Positions 8,576 through 16,739 of a stretch of DNA of 64,000 bases are shown here, piece after piece. Numbering within the stretch: the first letter of the stretch is position 1; each line of letters begins with the position of its first letter. The stretch spans positions 2,108,001-2,172,000 of the forward strand of contig NC_007204.1 in assembly GCF_000012305.1 (NCBI RefSeq). Reading direction: 5' to 3'. Source of the stretch: Psychrobacter arcticus 273-4 (GTDB taxonomy: Bacteria; Pseudomonadota; Gammaproteobacteria; Pseudomonadales; Moraxellaceae). A model generated the notes under the pieces. That model worked only from the letters and a program-made list of their open reading frames with translations, was not told the DNA's origin and did no database searches. Made by a program: the position numbers and the translations under genes.

Positions 8576-10057
8576 TCAGTTCGTCGTGTTTTTATCATTT
8601 ACAACGGTGTCTGCGCCCGTATCCGGTGAAATATTGATAGTCGTTGTCGCATTCGAATTATCTGTAATGCTAGCAAGCGGCGGTCGTGTTTTATCAAATA
8701 ACACTTGCTCAAATGCTGGCAATGCCGTTTCCATCAAACTACCGATCACCATTTGCGGCTCTGATGGCTCAAAACCCATAGAGAGCTCACGCTCTTTTAC
8801 TCGATAAGCGGCGTCTTTAAAGGCGGCAGAAAAACTGGTATTTTCCCGTAAACTTTCAGCAAAAAACGCCTGACCAAAATAGGTCATCTCAGCGCTATTG
8901 GTACAGCCAAATGACATCTTGTCCGTTGCCGAAGCGGTAATCACCACTGTAGTGGGAGACGCCAATTCATCAATAAACGAGCCTGAATAACACGCCGATA
9001 CCACAATGACCCGCCAGCGAATACCTGACGCGTCCAAAGCCTCTCGCAGCCATGTCGCATCCAAATTATCCATCGCAAGTGGCGGGTTGGATAAATGGAT
9101 AAAGTCCTGATCGCCATGCGAGGATAGCGTCATAAACAGTACGTCTTCATCAGCATTCATCTGCTGACCAATTCTTTTTAAACCGCGCAAAATACTGGTT
9201 TTGGTGGCAATCGGCTCATCTAACCAAGTATAGTTATTATTAATCAGTGCCAATGAATGCCCGCTGGTACCAAAACGCACATCAAACAGCTCACGTACTT
9301 TATTAATCTCAGAGCGAAAAACGTTTTGATCAGAGAATCCCGCCACACCCATAAAGTACCAATCACTTTTACCCGGTATACTAGGGTCTATACGAGCCAG
9401 CGCCTCTTGCAGTAAACGCGGCTGCTCATATAATGCAGCGTCTTCCAATACAGGCTCTACCGGTATCTGCTTAAATATGGGCTGGTCAGCGACGTTACGC
9501 TGCCAAATCGTCAGCAGTGCCACAGCACCGATGATGACGATAATCCGCTCCCACCATGGTATGCGCAGGCGACGAGAAAATATCCATAATAATGCCAAGG
9601 TCTGCCATAAAAACAGCACCAAAAATAGCGTCGGTAAAAACGAATAGCTCCAATCAGGCAGCCAGCTATAGCTGCCTAAAAACTGTACTAAACTTTGCAG
9701 TAATGCAGATAAAGTATCAGCAACCAGCCACAGTACCACAGGCACAAAAACCAGTGCTTGATTGCCAGCGCGCCGTGCCAAAATGATGCCACCGAGTAAA
9801 ATAATCATTGGCCAGATTAGATAACTGACCAATCCTTGCTCATTGAAAATACTGCCGTCTGGAGCGGCTAGCCAAGAAAATAGGACGTTACTACCCAAAG
9901 CCAATAACGCAAAAACTGCAAATTGAACAAAGGTAGGTTTGACCCAAGAGAATGCCCGCGTAGACCCCACTAGCATCCACAAAGTTGCAATAATATTGGC
10001 AGCGAAATTGAGCGAAAAGCGCTGAAGCGAGACGGTTTTTAACGACGCAAGTGACAA
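8576..10057 (-). CDS. Membrane-anchored C13 (legumain/caspase-like) family peptidase
   Basis: A 493-residue protein with an N-terminal membrane half and a soluble peptidase half. Hydrophobic segments lie at about 15-32, 40-62, 78-95, 101-122, 140-160 and 170-186. The second half carries LFMTLSSHGDQDF with a candidate catalytic His314, and VIVVSACYSGSF with candidate Cys356. This His/Cys pair after two hydrophobic strands is the hallmark of clan CD peptidases, here peptidase family C13. Substrates and role are unknown. It is followed by an acidic Thr/Asn-rich tail. It is apparently a single gene between fghA and htpG. Confidence 0.8.
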   Translation of the reverse strand: MSLASLKTVSLQRFSLNFAANIIATLWMLVGSTRAFSWVKPTFVQFAVFALLALGSNVLFSWLAAPDGSIFNEQGLVSYLIWPMIILLGGIILARRAGNQALVFVPVVLWLVADTLSALLQSLVQFLGSYSWLPDWSYSFLPTLFLVLFLWQTLALLWIFSRRLRIPWWERIIVIIGAVALLTIWQRNVADQPIFKQIPVEPVLEDAALYEQPRLLQEALARIDPSIPGKSDWYFMGVAGFSDQNVFRSEINKVRELFDVRFGTSGHSLALINNNYTWLDEPIATKTSILRGLKRIGQQMNADEDVLFMTLSSHGDQDFIHLSNPPLAMDNLDATWLREALDASGIRWRVIVVSACYSGSFIDELASPTTVVITASATDKMSFGCTNSAEMTYFGQAFFAESLRENTSFSAAFKDAAYRVKERELSMGFEPSEPQMVIGSLMETALPAFEQVLFDKTRPPLASITDNSNATTTINISPDTGADTVVNDKNTTN

Positions 10058-10368
10058 AGACTTAGACCTCTAGCCAGTCGAGAGAAATAACGTAAATTCA
10101 TACTAAATTTGTTGAAATCAGTGCCGTATATCGAAGTAAAGATATGTATATTTGTAAGGCAAATAGAATTCTATTTTTAGAGTAAACTGACGATAAAATG
10201 ATTTTAACAAGCAAACAGTATAACTTAATAGTTTAGCTCGCTAATTTATCGCGATTGTAACGGATTGTCGGTCAAGAGCATAAGGCTGAATTGTAAAATT
10301 CGCTTAAAAACCCCATTAAAAAAGGAGGTCTTGAACTTAAGACCTCCTTTTTTATCGAATACTAAACA
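10058..10368. other. Intergenic region between the C13 peptidase gene and htpG
   Basis: The region is 311 bases, AT-rich and without a gene. It should contain the promoter of the peptidase gene (minus strand) and ends with the htpG terminator at 10318-10353. I see nothing else in it. Confidence 0.5.
10318..10353 (-). terminator. Terminator of htpG
   Basis: A strong stem (AGGAGGTCTT with AAGACCTCCT) is flanked by A and T runs on both sides, so it could work in both directions. It lies 16 bases after the htpG stop. Confidence 0.88.
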
Positions 10369-12339
10369 TTATTTCATCAATAACTCATTAACACGTCTGA
10401 GATAAGCGGCTGGATCTTCTAATTGACCACCATCAGCAAGCAATGCTTGGTCGAAAATTACTTGCGCCAATTTATCAAAATCTTCGGCAGACTGCTCACT
10501 ACTCTCAAGCTTTTTAATGAGTGGATGATCAGGGTTTACCTCAAGCGTCGGCTTGCTCTCTGGTACATCCTGTCCCATTTGCTTAAGCATTTGGATCATC
10601 TGTGGCGATAGCTCACCTTCACCAACGACCAAGCAAGCAGGACTATCGACCAAACGCGTCGATACTTTAACGTCTTTGGCACGATCGCCTAATGCCGCTT
10701 TGAGCTTATCAACGACTGGTTTCATGGTTTCTTGCGCCTTTTCAGCCTCAGCTTTTTCGGCTTCATCCTGCAAGTCGCCTAAATCTACCGCACCTTTAGC
10801 GATATTTTGCAGTGGTGTCTCATCAAATGAAGTTAAGAAGTTCATTGCCCATTCGTCAACGCGACTGGTCATCAAAATAACTTCAATGCCTTTTTTCTTA
10901 AACAGCTCGAGTTGTGGGCTGTTTTTTGCCGCCGCTAGATTGTCAGCCGTTAGATAATAAATGGCTTTTTGACCGTCTTTCATGCGAGCTTTATAGTCTT
11001 CAAAGCTGGTCATCTCACCATCTTGGGTACTAGTCGCATAACGAAGCAATTTGGCAATACGCTCTTGATTGCCCATATCTTCGCCAACGCCTTCTTTGAT
11101 GACATCACCAAATTCAGCATAAAACTGCGCAAATTTTTCTTGCTTATCAGCATCTTCGCTATTGGCAAGGCTTGCTAGCAAGGTCAAAATACGACGAGCA
11201 TTACCATCACGGATAGATTTGACGTCACGTGATTCTTGTAAGATTTCACGGCTGACATTGAGTGGTAAATCTGCTGAATCAATCACGCCTTTGACAAAAC
11301 GCAGATACATCGGCAGTAGTTGCTCAGCGTCGTCCATGATAAAGACACGCTTCACATAGAGCTTTAGGCCGTGCTGCTGCTCACGCGTGTATAAATCGAC
11401 TGGCGCTTTTTTTGGGATATATAATAGTTGTGTATACTGCACGCGACCTTCGACACGGTTGTGCGTCCACGTCAGCGGTGCGTCCATGTCATAGGTGATA
11501 TTTTTATAAAAATCGACATATTCATCATCTTCAACGTCAGATGCTGTACGTGTCCATAAGGCACTGGCTTTATTAATGGTTTCCCACTCGTCGGTCAATA
11601 CCATTTGACCATTAGCTGGTGTGTCATCACCCTCTTCAACCTCATCTTCTTGCCAAATCTCTTTACGCATCTGAATTGGCAGACTGATATGGTCAGAGTA
11701 TTTATTCACCAAACGCTTGATTTTGCTACGGTCAAGATAACCGTCTTCACCTTCAGAGTATTGCTCTTTTAAATGCAAGGTGATACTGCTACCGCGCTCT
11801 GTTTTACTAATGTTTTCAACAGTAAAGCTGCCCGTGCCATCAGATACCCAGCGCACACCATTTTCTGCGGCATCACCGGCTTTGCGAGTTTCAACGCTGA
11901 TGGTGTCAGCGACGATAAAGCCGGAATAAAAACCAACCCCAAATTGACCAATCAGCTGACCGTCTTGTTTTTGCGAGTCGGATAATTTATCCAAAAAGGC
12001 TTTGGTGCCAGATTTAGCAATCGTACCTAAATTTTCAATCGCATCAGCTTCATTCATACCAATACCATTATCGGTAAAGGTAATGGTTTTAGCATCTTCA
12101 TCGACCGCAATACGAATGCGCAGCTCGCCGTCATCTTCATACAAGCTGTCATCATTGGTGGCTTCAAAGCGCAATTTATCACAGGCATCAGAAGCATTTG
12201 AGACCAGCTCACGTACGAAAATATCGGAATTAGAATATAGCGAGTGAGTCACCAAATGTAATAATTGGGCTACTTCTGCCTCAAAGGTATGTTTTTTTAA
12301 TTCTGGGTTTTTGCTATCAGTTGGGTTCTGTTCACTCAT
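10369..12339 (-). CDS. htpG: Molecular chaperone HtpG (Hsp90)
   Basis: Cytosolic Hsp90-family ATPase that remodels client proteins under stress. The 656 residues cover the N-terminal GHKL ATPase domain ([47 protein letters not shown]), the middle domain ([19 protein letters not shown]) and the C-terminal dimerisation domain. The start ATG follows the binding site AAGGAG. The leader is about 110 bases and is preceded by a close match to the heat-shock sigma-32 promoter. A strong terminator follows, so it is monocistronic. Confidence 0.98.
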   Translation of the reverse strand: MSEQNPTDSKNPELKKHTFEAEVAQLLHLVTHSLYSNSDIFVRELVSNASDACDKLRFEATNDDSLYEDDGELRIRIAVDEDAKTITFTDNGIGMNEADAIENLGTIAKSGTKAFLDKLSDSQKQDGQLIGQFGVGFYSGFIVADTISVETRKAGDAAENGVRWVSDGTGSFTVENISKTERGSSITLHLKEQYSEGEDGYLDRSKIKRLVNKYSDHISLPIQMRKEIWQEDEVEEGDDTPANGQMVLTDEWETINKASALWTRTASDVEDDEYVDFYKNITYDMDAPLTWTHNRVEGRVQYTQLLYIPKKAPVDLYTREQQHGLKLYVKRVFIMDDAEQLLPMYLRFVKGVIDSADLPLNVSREILQESRDVKSIRDGNARRILTLLASLANSEDADKQEKFAQFYAEFGDVIKEGVGEDMGNQERIAKLLRYATSTQDGEMTSFEDYKARMKDGQKAIYYLTADNLAAAKNSPQLELFKKKGIEVILMTSRVDEWAMNFLTSFDETPLQNIAKGAVDLGDLQDEAEKAEAEKAQETMKPVVDKLKAALGDRAKDVKVSTRLVDSPACLVVGEGELSPQMIQMLKQMGQDVPESKPTLEVNPDHPLIKKLESSEQSAEDFDKLAQVIFDQALLADGGQLEDPAAYLRRVNELLMK

Positions 12340-12454
12340 AAAAAACTCCTTCCATTTATGTTAAAAACTTATTATAAGATAACGGTAATCAAACGAAACT
12401 TACTCAAATGTATATGAGAGAGCTAATTTTTGAACACTGCTAAGCTGTTTATAC

Positions 12455-12482
12455 TAATAGGGGCGCGGAAGAAAATTTCAAG
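12455..12482 (-). promoter_or_regulatory. Heat-shock (sigma-32-type) promoter of htpG
   Basis: On the minus strand: CTTGAAA (12476-12482), a 12-base spacer, then CCCCTATTA (12455-12463). The E. coli sigma-32 consensus is CTTGAAA, 11-16 bases, then CCCCATNT. The position fits the known heat-shock control of htpG. Confidence 0.72.
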
Positions 12483-12502
12483 CGTAAAAACTTAATTCAA
12501 TA

Positions 12503-12535
12503 AAAAACACCGCCCTAGTTTTCTAAGGCGGTGTC
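12503..12535 (-). terminator. Probable terminator of the thioesterase gene
   Basis: An inverted repeat (ACACCGCC with GGCGGTGT, extended by AT pairs) is followed by a T run on the minus strand. It lies beyond repeat copy B, which appears to have inserted between the gene and its terminator. Confidence 0.65.
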
Positions 12536-12549
12536 ATTGTTTTTCAGAA

Positions 12550-12688
12550 CTATAGTTGAAATACTTTAAAGTCGCTACAGTACTACTGGTGTAAATTTTT
12601 TGCAGCCTCTGTCTGCGTAGGCACAGCAAGCAAGAAAAATTTGCACCAGTAGTACGTGTTGTATCGATATTACTTTGCACCGACTATA
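12550..12688 (+). repeat. MITE-like hairpin repeat, subfamily 1, copy B
   Basis: About 139 bp, CTATAGTTGAAATAC... to ...CGACTATAC, forward orientation. It carries the same core (GCAGCCTCTGTCTGCGTAGG) as the other copies and lies between the htpG promoter region and the 3' end of the thioesterase gene. Confidence 0.9.
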
Positions 12689-12770
12689 CTTATATTAGTT
12701 GACTCATCCAAATGGCTTTAATTCATAGGGCAACTTCCGACAAGATCTACCGACTAAATACATCTTTACA

Positions 12771-13586
12771 TTAGCGCGGCATCGGACGAATGGTCAAGAT
12801 TTGCTCACTGCGACCAAAAGCTCCTTGCGTATCATGGAGTATTGCACTGCTAATCCCTATACCATCAGCACCGTACTGCTGCACCGCTTCAATGCCAAGC
12901 CAGCGACCTTGCGGCGCTCGGTGCATATGAATTTGCAAATCAGTATTCGGAAACATCCATTCCAATTTTGCCATACCTAGTCCAAGCCTTGGTACAACCC
13001 CATTGGCGGTATCAGCCATGCCCAACAAATGCACCATGTCATGCGTAGGCATACCTTCTACCATGTCGATATCATTGGTCATCCATACCATACCTTTACC
13101 AGGACGACGATCCGGTTCAGCCACCAAACGTACACTTTCGATAAAACCGCCGGGCCAGCCTTTCATACCATCCCAAGCGGGTAACTCTTCAGGTTTATGC
13201 TTAGATTTTTGATCCTCAAGCCCTGCAATGACGCTGGTATCTTGAGTAATGAGGCGCCATGCACGCGCAATGATTGCATCACGACCACGACTACTCATCA
13301 CCGCTTCGATAAGCTCAATGGTTCTACCCGGACGAATACATCGCGTGGTCACGGTAAAATCAGCGAGCGGTATCAGTCCTAAAATATCTAAGCTGATACG
13401 AGCAATGCGCATATTTTCTTGTGGTACAAAACTTTGTAACTCAGCAGTGAGTAAGCCAGTTGCTGGCGCCATATGTTGCTCATGCGCATTCCAAGCGCCT
13501 TGTGCGTGCTTGGTTGGCTGATAATAAGCAACACTGCTGCCATCTGCTTGCTGCTCACGTTTTATAAAGGTGTAATAAGCTGACAT
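12771..13586 (-). CDS. Thioesterase family (TesB-like double hotdog) protein
   Basis: The 271-residue protein resembles the thioesterase-like superfamily PF13622. It has YQPTKHAQGAWNAHEQHMAPATGLL near the N-terminus and RISLDILGLIPLADFTVTTRCIRPGRTIELIEA (first hotdog). The second hotdog contains PTHDMVHLLGMADTANG and WMFPNTDLQIHMHRAPQGRWLGIEA. Such proteins hydrolyse acyl-CoA esters, but the substrate here cannot be told. It is transcribed alone and followed by a repeat element and a terminator. Confidence 0.78.
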   Translation of the reverse strand: MSAYYTFIKREQQADGSSVAYYQPTKHAQGAWNAHEQHMAPATGLLTAELQSFVPQENMRIARISLDILGLIPLADFTVTTRCIRPGRTIELIEAVMSSRGRDAIIARAWRLITQDTSVIAGLEDQKSKHKPEELPAWDGMKGWPGGFIESVRLVAEPDRRPGKGMVWMTNDIDMVEGMPTHDMVHLLGMADTANGVVPRLGLGMAKLEWMFPNTDLQIHMHRAPQGRWLGIEAVQQYGADGIGISSAILHDTQGAFGRSEQILTIRPMPR

Positions 13587-13750
13587 GAATGTCCTTAATA
13601 TTTATGCAGTCCTCTCATCTACGATCATTCAAGATTTTGAGAGTAAGTTATACAGTAAATTCAACATAGTGAATCAAGTTTAAAAACGACATGGTACTGA
13701 CATGGTACTGATGATAGATTGTCTTTATATATGAAGTAAGCTGTCTTTAT

Positions 13751-13996
13751 TTATTGTATAAGGGATTGTTTTCGCACCGTCAGCAGCGTGCGGCTTTTAG
13801 CCATTATAAATAGCAAAAAAACCATAATGGCAATAAGCGCGCCATATAGCAGACTATAGTCTCTCATAAACTGGGTTGCATTTAACATCAGCATCCCTAT
13901 CAGGATGACAATCGCAAATGTATTGATTTTTAATTGCTTGTTAATCTCATCAAGACTGGCTTCTGCCAAGACAAATCTTTTTTTCTGCTTTTTCAT
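13751..13996 (-). CDS. Hypothetical small membrane protein, 81 aa
   Basis: Unrecognised protein. A lysine-rich start (MKKQKKRFVLAEASLDEINKQ) precedes two hydrophobic segments (about 26-43 and 50-67) and a basic tail. It begins 42 bases after the ispH stop on the same strand and is probably co-transcribed with it. Confidence 0.65.
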   Translation of the reverse strand: MKKQKKRFVLAEASLDEINKQLKINTFAIVILIGMLMLNATQFMRDYSLLYGALIAIMVFLLFIMAKSRTLLTVRKQSLIQ

Positions 13997-14038
13997 GTTA
14001 CGTTACCTATCTGGCGCTATATACAAAGCTCGCTTATT

Positions 14039-14995
14039 TTATTTACCCACTTGCGTCATTGGAATTCGTAAGGCCTTTGGTAAGCTAAAAGTGACATTTT
14101 CTTCAATACCCGACAGCTCACTTGGCAAATCACCACCCCAATCTTGCAGCTGCTGTAGTACCTCTTGAATCAATACCTCAGGCGCTGAAGCACCAGCAGT
14201 CACACCCACGCTTTGTATACCATCGAACCAATTGATATCCATTTCAGTGGCATTATCAATCAAATAAGCGCGGCAATTCATACGCTCTGCCAATTCCCGC
14301 AAACGATTTGAGTTTGATGAGTTTGGTGAACCAACGACCAAGACCACCTCACAGCGACTGGCTAAATGCTTCACCGCATCCTGACGATTTTGGGTGGCAT
14401 AACAGATATCGTCTTTACGCGGGCCTTGAATATGCGGGAACTTTTCTCTCAGCGCATCGATAACACGAGCAGTATCATCCATCGATAAGGTCGTTTGAGT
14501 CACAAATGCCAAACGCTCGGCATCTTGTACGCTCAAGGCTTCAACGTCGCTCTCGTTTTCGACCAGATGAATCCGTCCGCCATGACGATGGTTAAAGCGT
14601 CCCATAGTGCCTTCTACTTCAGGATGTCCCGCATGTCCAATCAATACCGCATCCATACCATCCTGCGCAAATTTAGCGACTTCGATATGTACTTTGGTGA
14701 CTAAAGGACAAGTGGCATCAAATACCGTCAAATCACGACGCTCTGCTTCATCTTCGACAGCTTTTGAAACCCCGTGAGCTGAAAAAATAACAATAGAGCC
14801 GTCTGGTACTTCATGCAATTCTTCGACAAACACAGCGCCACGATTGGCTAAATCGGAGACCACGAACTTGTTGTGTACCACTTCATGACGGACATAGATG
14901 GGTGGCTCAAAACGTAACAGTGCTTCGTTGACAATCGCAATCGCGCGATCCACACCAGCACAAAACCCACGTGGATTGGCAAGATAAATTTGCAT
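14039..14995 (-). CDS. ispH: 4-hydroxy-3-methylbut-2-enyl diphosphate reductase
   Basis: Iron-sulfur enzyme of the last MEP-pathway step, making IPP and DMAPP for isoprenoids such as undecaprenyl phosphate and quinones. The product is 318 residues. The first cluster ligand lies in [19 protein letters not shown]. Other family marks are [50 protein letters not shown] and [12 protein letters not shown] chose the internal ATG at 14995 because the family starts exactly there; an in-frame extension to 15055 has no family match. Confidence 0.96.
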   Translation of the reverse strand: MQIYLANPRGFCAGVDRAIAIVNEALLRFEPPIYVRHEVVHNKFVVSDLANRGAVFVEELHEVPDGSIVIFSAHGVSKAVEDEAERRDLTVFDATCPLVTKVHIEVAKFAQDGMDAVLIGHAGHPEVEGTMGRFNHRHGGRIHLVENESDVEALSVQDAERLAFVTQTTLSMDDTARVIDALREKFPHIQGPRKDDICYATQNRQDAVKHLASRCEVVLVVGSPNSSNSNRLRELAERMNCRAYLIDNATEMDINWFDGIQSVGVTAGASAPEVLIQEVLQQLQDWGGDLPSELSGIEENVTFSLPKALRIPMTQVGK

Positions 14996-15320
14996 AAGAA
15001 GGCCTATCATTAGATAATTTATATGAAAGCTTAAGTGTAAAGCGACAGATTCCAAATTACAGTGTTAAAACCACAGCACCCAAACTTTATATTTAAATTT
15101 TGGGTTCAAAGGCTTTGATGAAAAAGTTGAGATTAAATCAATAGCCTACTTTAGCATAATTTGCTTTTAAAGCAGTTTATAATGAGGCATCGATTAATAT
15201 TTTTACCACCATACATGATGGTGTTTTTTATTTTTACCAGCCTTTTATATTGATTCGAACACTCTTTAGTTATTTATCAAGACACACTTCACTAGGACAC
15301 ACTTCACTAGGACACACTGT
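14996..15320. other. Divergent intergenic region ispH/gmk
   Basis: No gene seen. It contains a small hairpin (CACCAT with ATGGTG) followed by a T run at about 15207-15229 on the plus strand, ahead of gmk. A 15-base tandem repeat lies just before the gmk start. Confidence 0.45.
15281..15318 (+). repeat. Tandem 15-bp repeat covering the gmk ribosome binding region
   Basis: GACACACTTCACTAG occurs at 15281-15295 and 15296-15310, followed by a partial third unit, GACACACT. The gmk ATG (15321) follows directly. The AGG at each unit junction is the only Shine-Dalgarno-like sequence. Confidence 0.85.
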
Positions 15321-15947
15321 ATGACAGGTTCATTATTTATTATCACTGCCGCTTCCGGTACAGGCAAGACCTCCCTGGTTAAGCAGCTACTTGCCACCAC
15401 CAATGACTTGACGGTCAGTGTCTCACACACCACCCGCGATCCGCGCCCAGGCGAGATTGACGGTCATCATTATCATTTTACTGACGTCGATAATTTTGTA
15501 ACAGCCATCAGCGAAAGTCAATTTTTAGAACATGCCGAAGTGTTTGGAAATTATTACGGCACTTCAGAGCAAAGCGTACGCGCGCAACTAGACGCCGGCG
15601 TCGATGTTATTTTGGAGATTGATTGGCAAGGCGCGCTGCAAGTCAAAAAAATCTTTACTGATGCCATTATGATTTTTATTTTACCGCCAAGCATCGCCAC
15701 TTTACGTCAGCGCTTATCGACGCGTGGGCAAGATAGTATGGAGGTAATAGAGCAGCGTTTGGCTGGTGCTGTCAATGAGATGGCACAGTACATCAATTTT
15801 GACTATGTCATTATTAACGATAATTTTGAGGTTGCTTTAACTGAGCTTAAAGCGATTATTGTTGCTGATAGACAGACACTAAAGCGCCAACAGCAGCGTT
15901 ATCAGCGCACGATTACTAACCTACTTAGCAACATAGTAGACAAGTAA
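15321..15947 (+). CDS. gmk: Guanylate kinase
   Basis: Phosphorylates GMP to GDP with ATP in purine nucleotide metabolism. The 208-residue product has the P-loop ASGTGKTSL (about 10-18), where the first residue departs from the common GPSGAGKS. GMP-binding marks are [19 protein letters not shown] and the lid region [13 protein letters not shown]. It is the first gene of gmk-rpoZ-spoT-ridA-priA on the plus strand, but its own leader, the rpoZ promoter and terminators suggest several transcripts. Confidence 0.97.
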   Translation: MTGSLFIITAASGTGKTSLVKQLLATTNDLTVSVSHTTRDPRPGEIDGHHYHFTDVDNFVTAISESQFLEHAEVFGNYYGTSEQSVRAQLDAGVDVILEIDWQGALQVKKIFTDAIMIFILPPSIATLRQRLSTRGQDSMEVIEQRLAGAVNEMAQYINFDYVIINDNFEVALTELKAIIVADRQTLKRQQQRYQRTITNLLSNIVDK

Positions 15948-16013
15948 ATGAAGCGTTGATAGGCATTAATGCCTCATCCGGGAAATAGTTATCAGCAGAC
16001 AAGCAAAAAGCAA

Positions 16014-16042
16014 TTACGCGTAGAGGCAAAAAATGCTATAAT
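16014..16042 (+). promoter_or_regulatory. Predicted promoter of rpoZ (extended -10)
   Basis: TTACGC (16014-16019), a 17-base spacer and TATAAT (16037-16042) preceded by TGC, an extended -10. It lies in the 186-base gap between gmk and rpoZ. A 14-bp palindrome (AGGCATTAATGCCT, 15961-15974) lies upstream. Confidence 0.65.
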
Positions 16043-16133
16043 GTCTGGCTATCCCCCTTTATATTTTTGATATTATTTTTATTGAGTAGCGCGCCATGTC
16101 CGCAACTAGTAAAAACAACCGAGGTAGCTATTT

Positions 16134-16394
16134 ATGGCACGAGTGACGATTGAAGATTGTTTGGATAATGTTGATAATCGCTTTGAGTTGGTTTTGGTCG
16201 CAAGCAAGCGCGCACGTCAGTTGGCTAAAGGCATCGCTGAGCCGTTGGTTGATGTTGATAACGACAAGCCAACCGTATTGGCATTACGTGAAATCGCTGC
16301 TGGTAAAATTACCCGTGACATTTTAAATCAGCCAGAGCATAACTTTGCTACGAGCTCGTTAGATTTAGCACTGTCAGGCGATCACAGCTTCTAA
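16134..16394 (+). CDS. rpoZ: RNA polymerase omega subunit
   Basis: An 86-residue omega subunit starting [33 protein letters not shown], with [12 protein letters not shown] after it. It assists folding and assembly of beta' in RNA polymerase and takes part in ppGpp binding in proteobacteria. Its location directly before spoT is the conserved arrangement. The start is preceded by GAGGTAG. A terminator follows at 16452. Confidence 0.97.
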   Translation: MARVTIEDCLDNVDNRFELVLVASKRARQLAKGIAEPLVDVDNDKPTVLALREIAAGKITRDILNQPEHNFATSSLDLALSGDHSF

Positions 16395-16451
16395 TAAATT
16401 ACCGTAAAAAGTATAAATTTAGCAAGCATACGAGTATTGACTGACGATAGA

Positions 16452-16478
16452 GACCACAGCATAGGCTGTGGTTTTTTG
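16452..16478 (+). terminator. Rho-independent terminator of rpoZ
   Basis: ACCACAGC pairs with GCTGTGGT around a four-base loop, followed by TTTTTT. Confidence 0.85.
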
Positions 16479-16581
16479 GTTGTAATGATAATGCCTTTGC
16501 TGTTTTAGTAACCGTTTGGCACTTAAAACCTACCCTTAAGTAAGAATTCTCCATTTTTTACATTATCTACTTGCTTAGCGG

Positions 16582-16610
16582 TTGACATTGGCAGCGATTT
16601 ACGATTAATT
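16582..16610 (+). promoter_or_regulatory. Predicted promoter of spoT
   Basis: A perfect TTGACA (16582-16587), a 17-base spacer and TTAATT (16605-16610). The -10 is weak. It lies between the rpoZ terminator and the spoT start. Confidence 0.5.
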
Positions 16611-16739
16611 AGAGGTTAGTCTACCCATTTTTCAGCTGTATTCTTAAGTTCTTTATTAATAGCTCAGCACTTATTCAGCCATTCTTTACCTTGCTAAACC
16701 ATCATTCAAGCAGGTAAAAGAACATAGGATCGTGACTTT

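Larger units (their letters stand above)
16395..16739. other. Intergenic region rpoZ/spoT
   Basis: The 345 bases hold the rpoZ terminator (16452-16478) and a predicted spoT promoter (16582-16610). No gene is seen. Confidence 0.6.

Noticed and set aside
10423..12247. Several plus-strand open frames opposite htpG
   Set aside because: Antisense shadows of a strongly conserved gene, with no ribosome binding sites.
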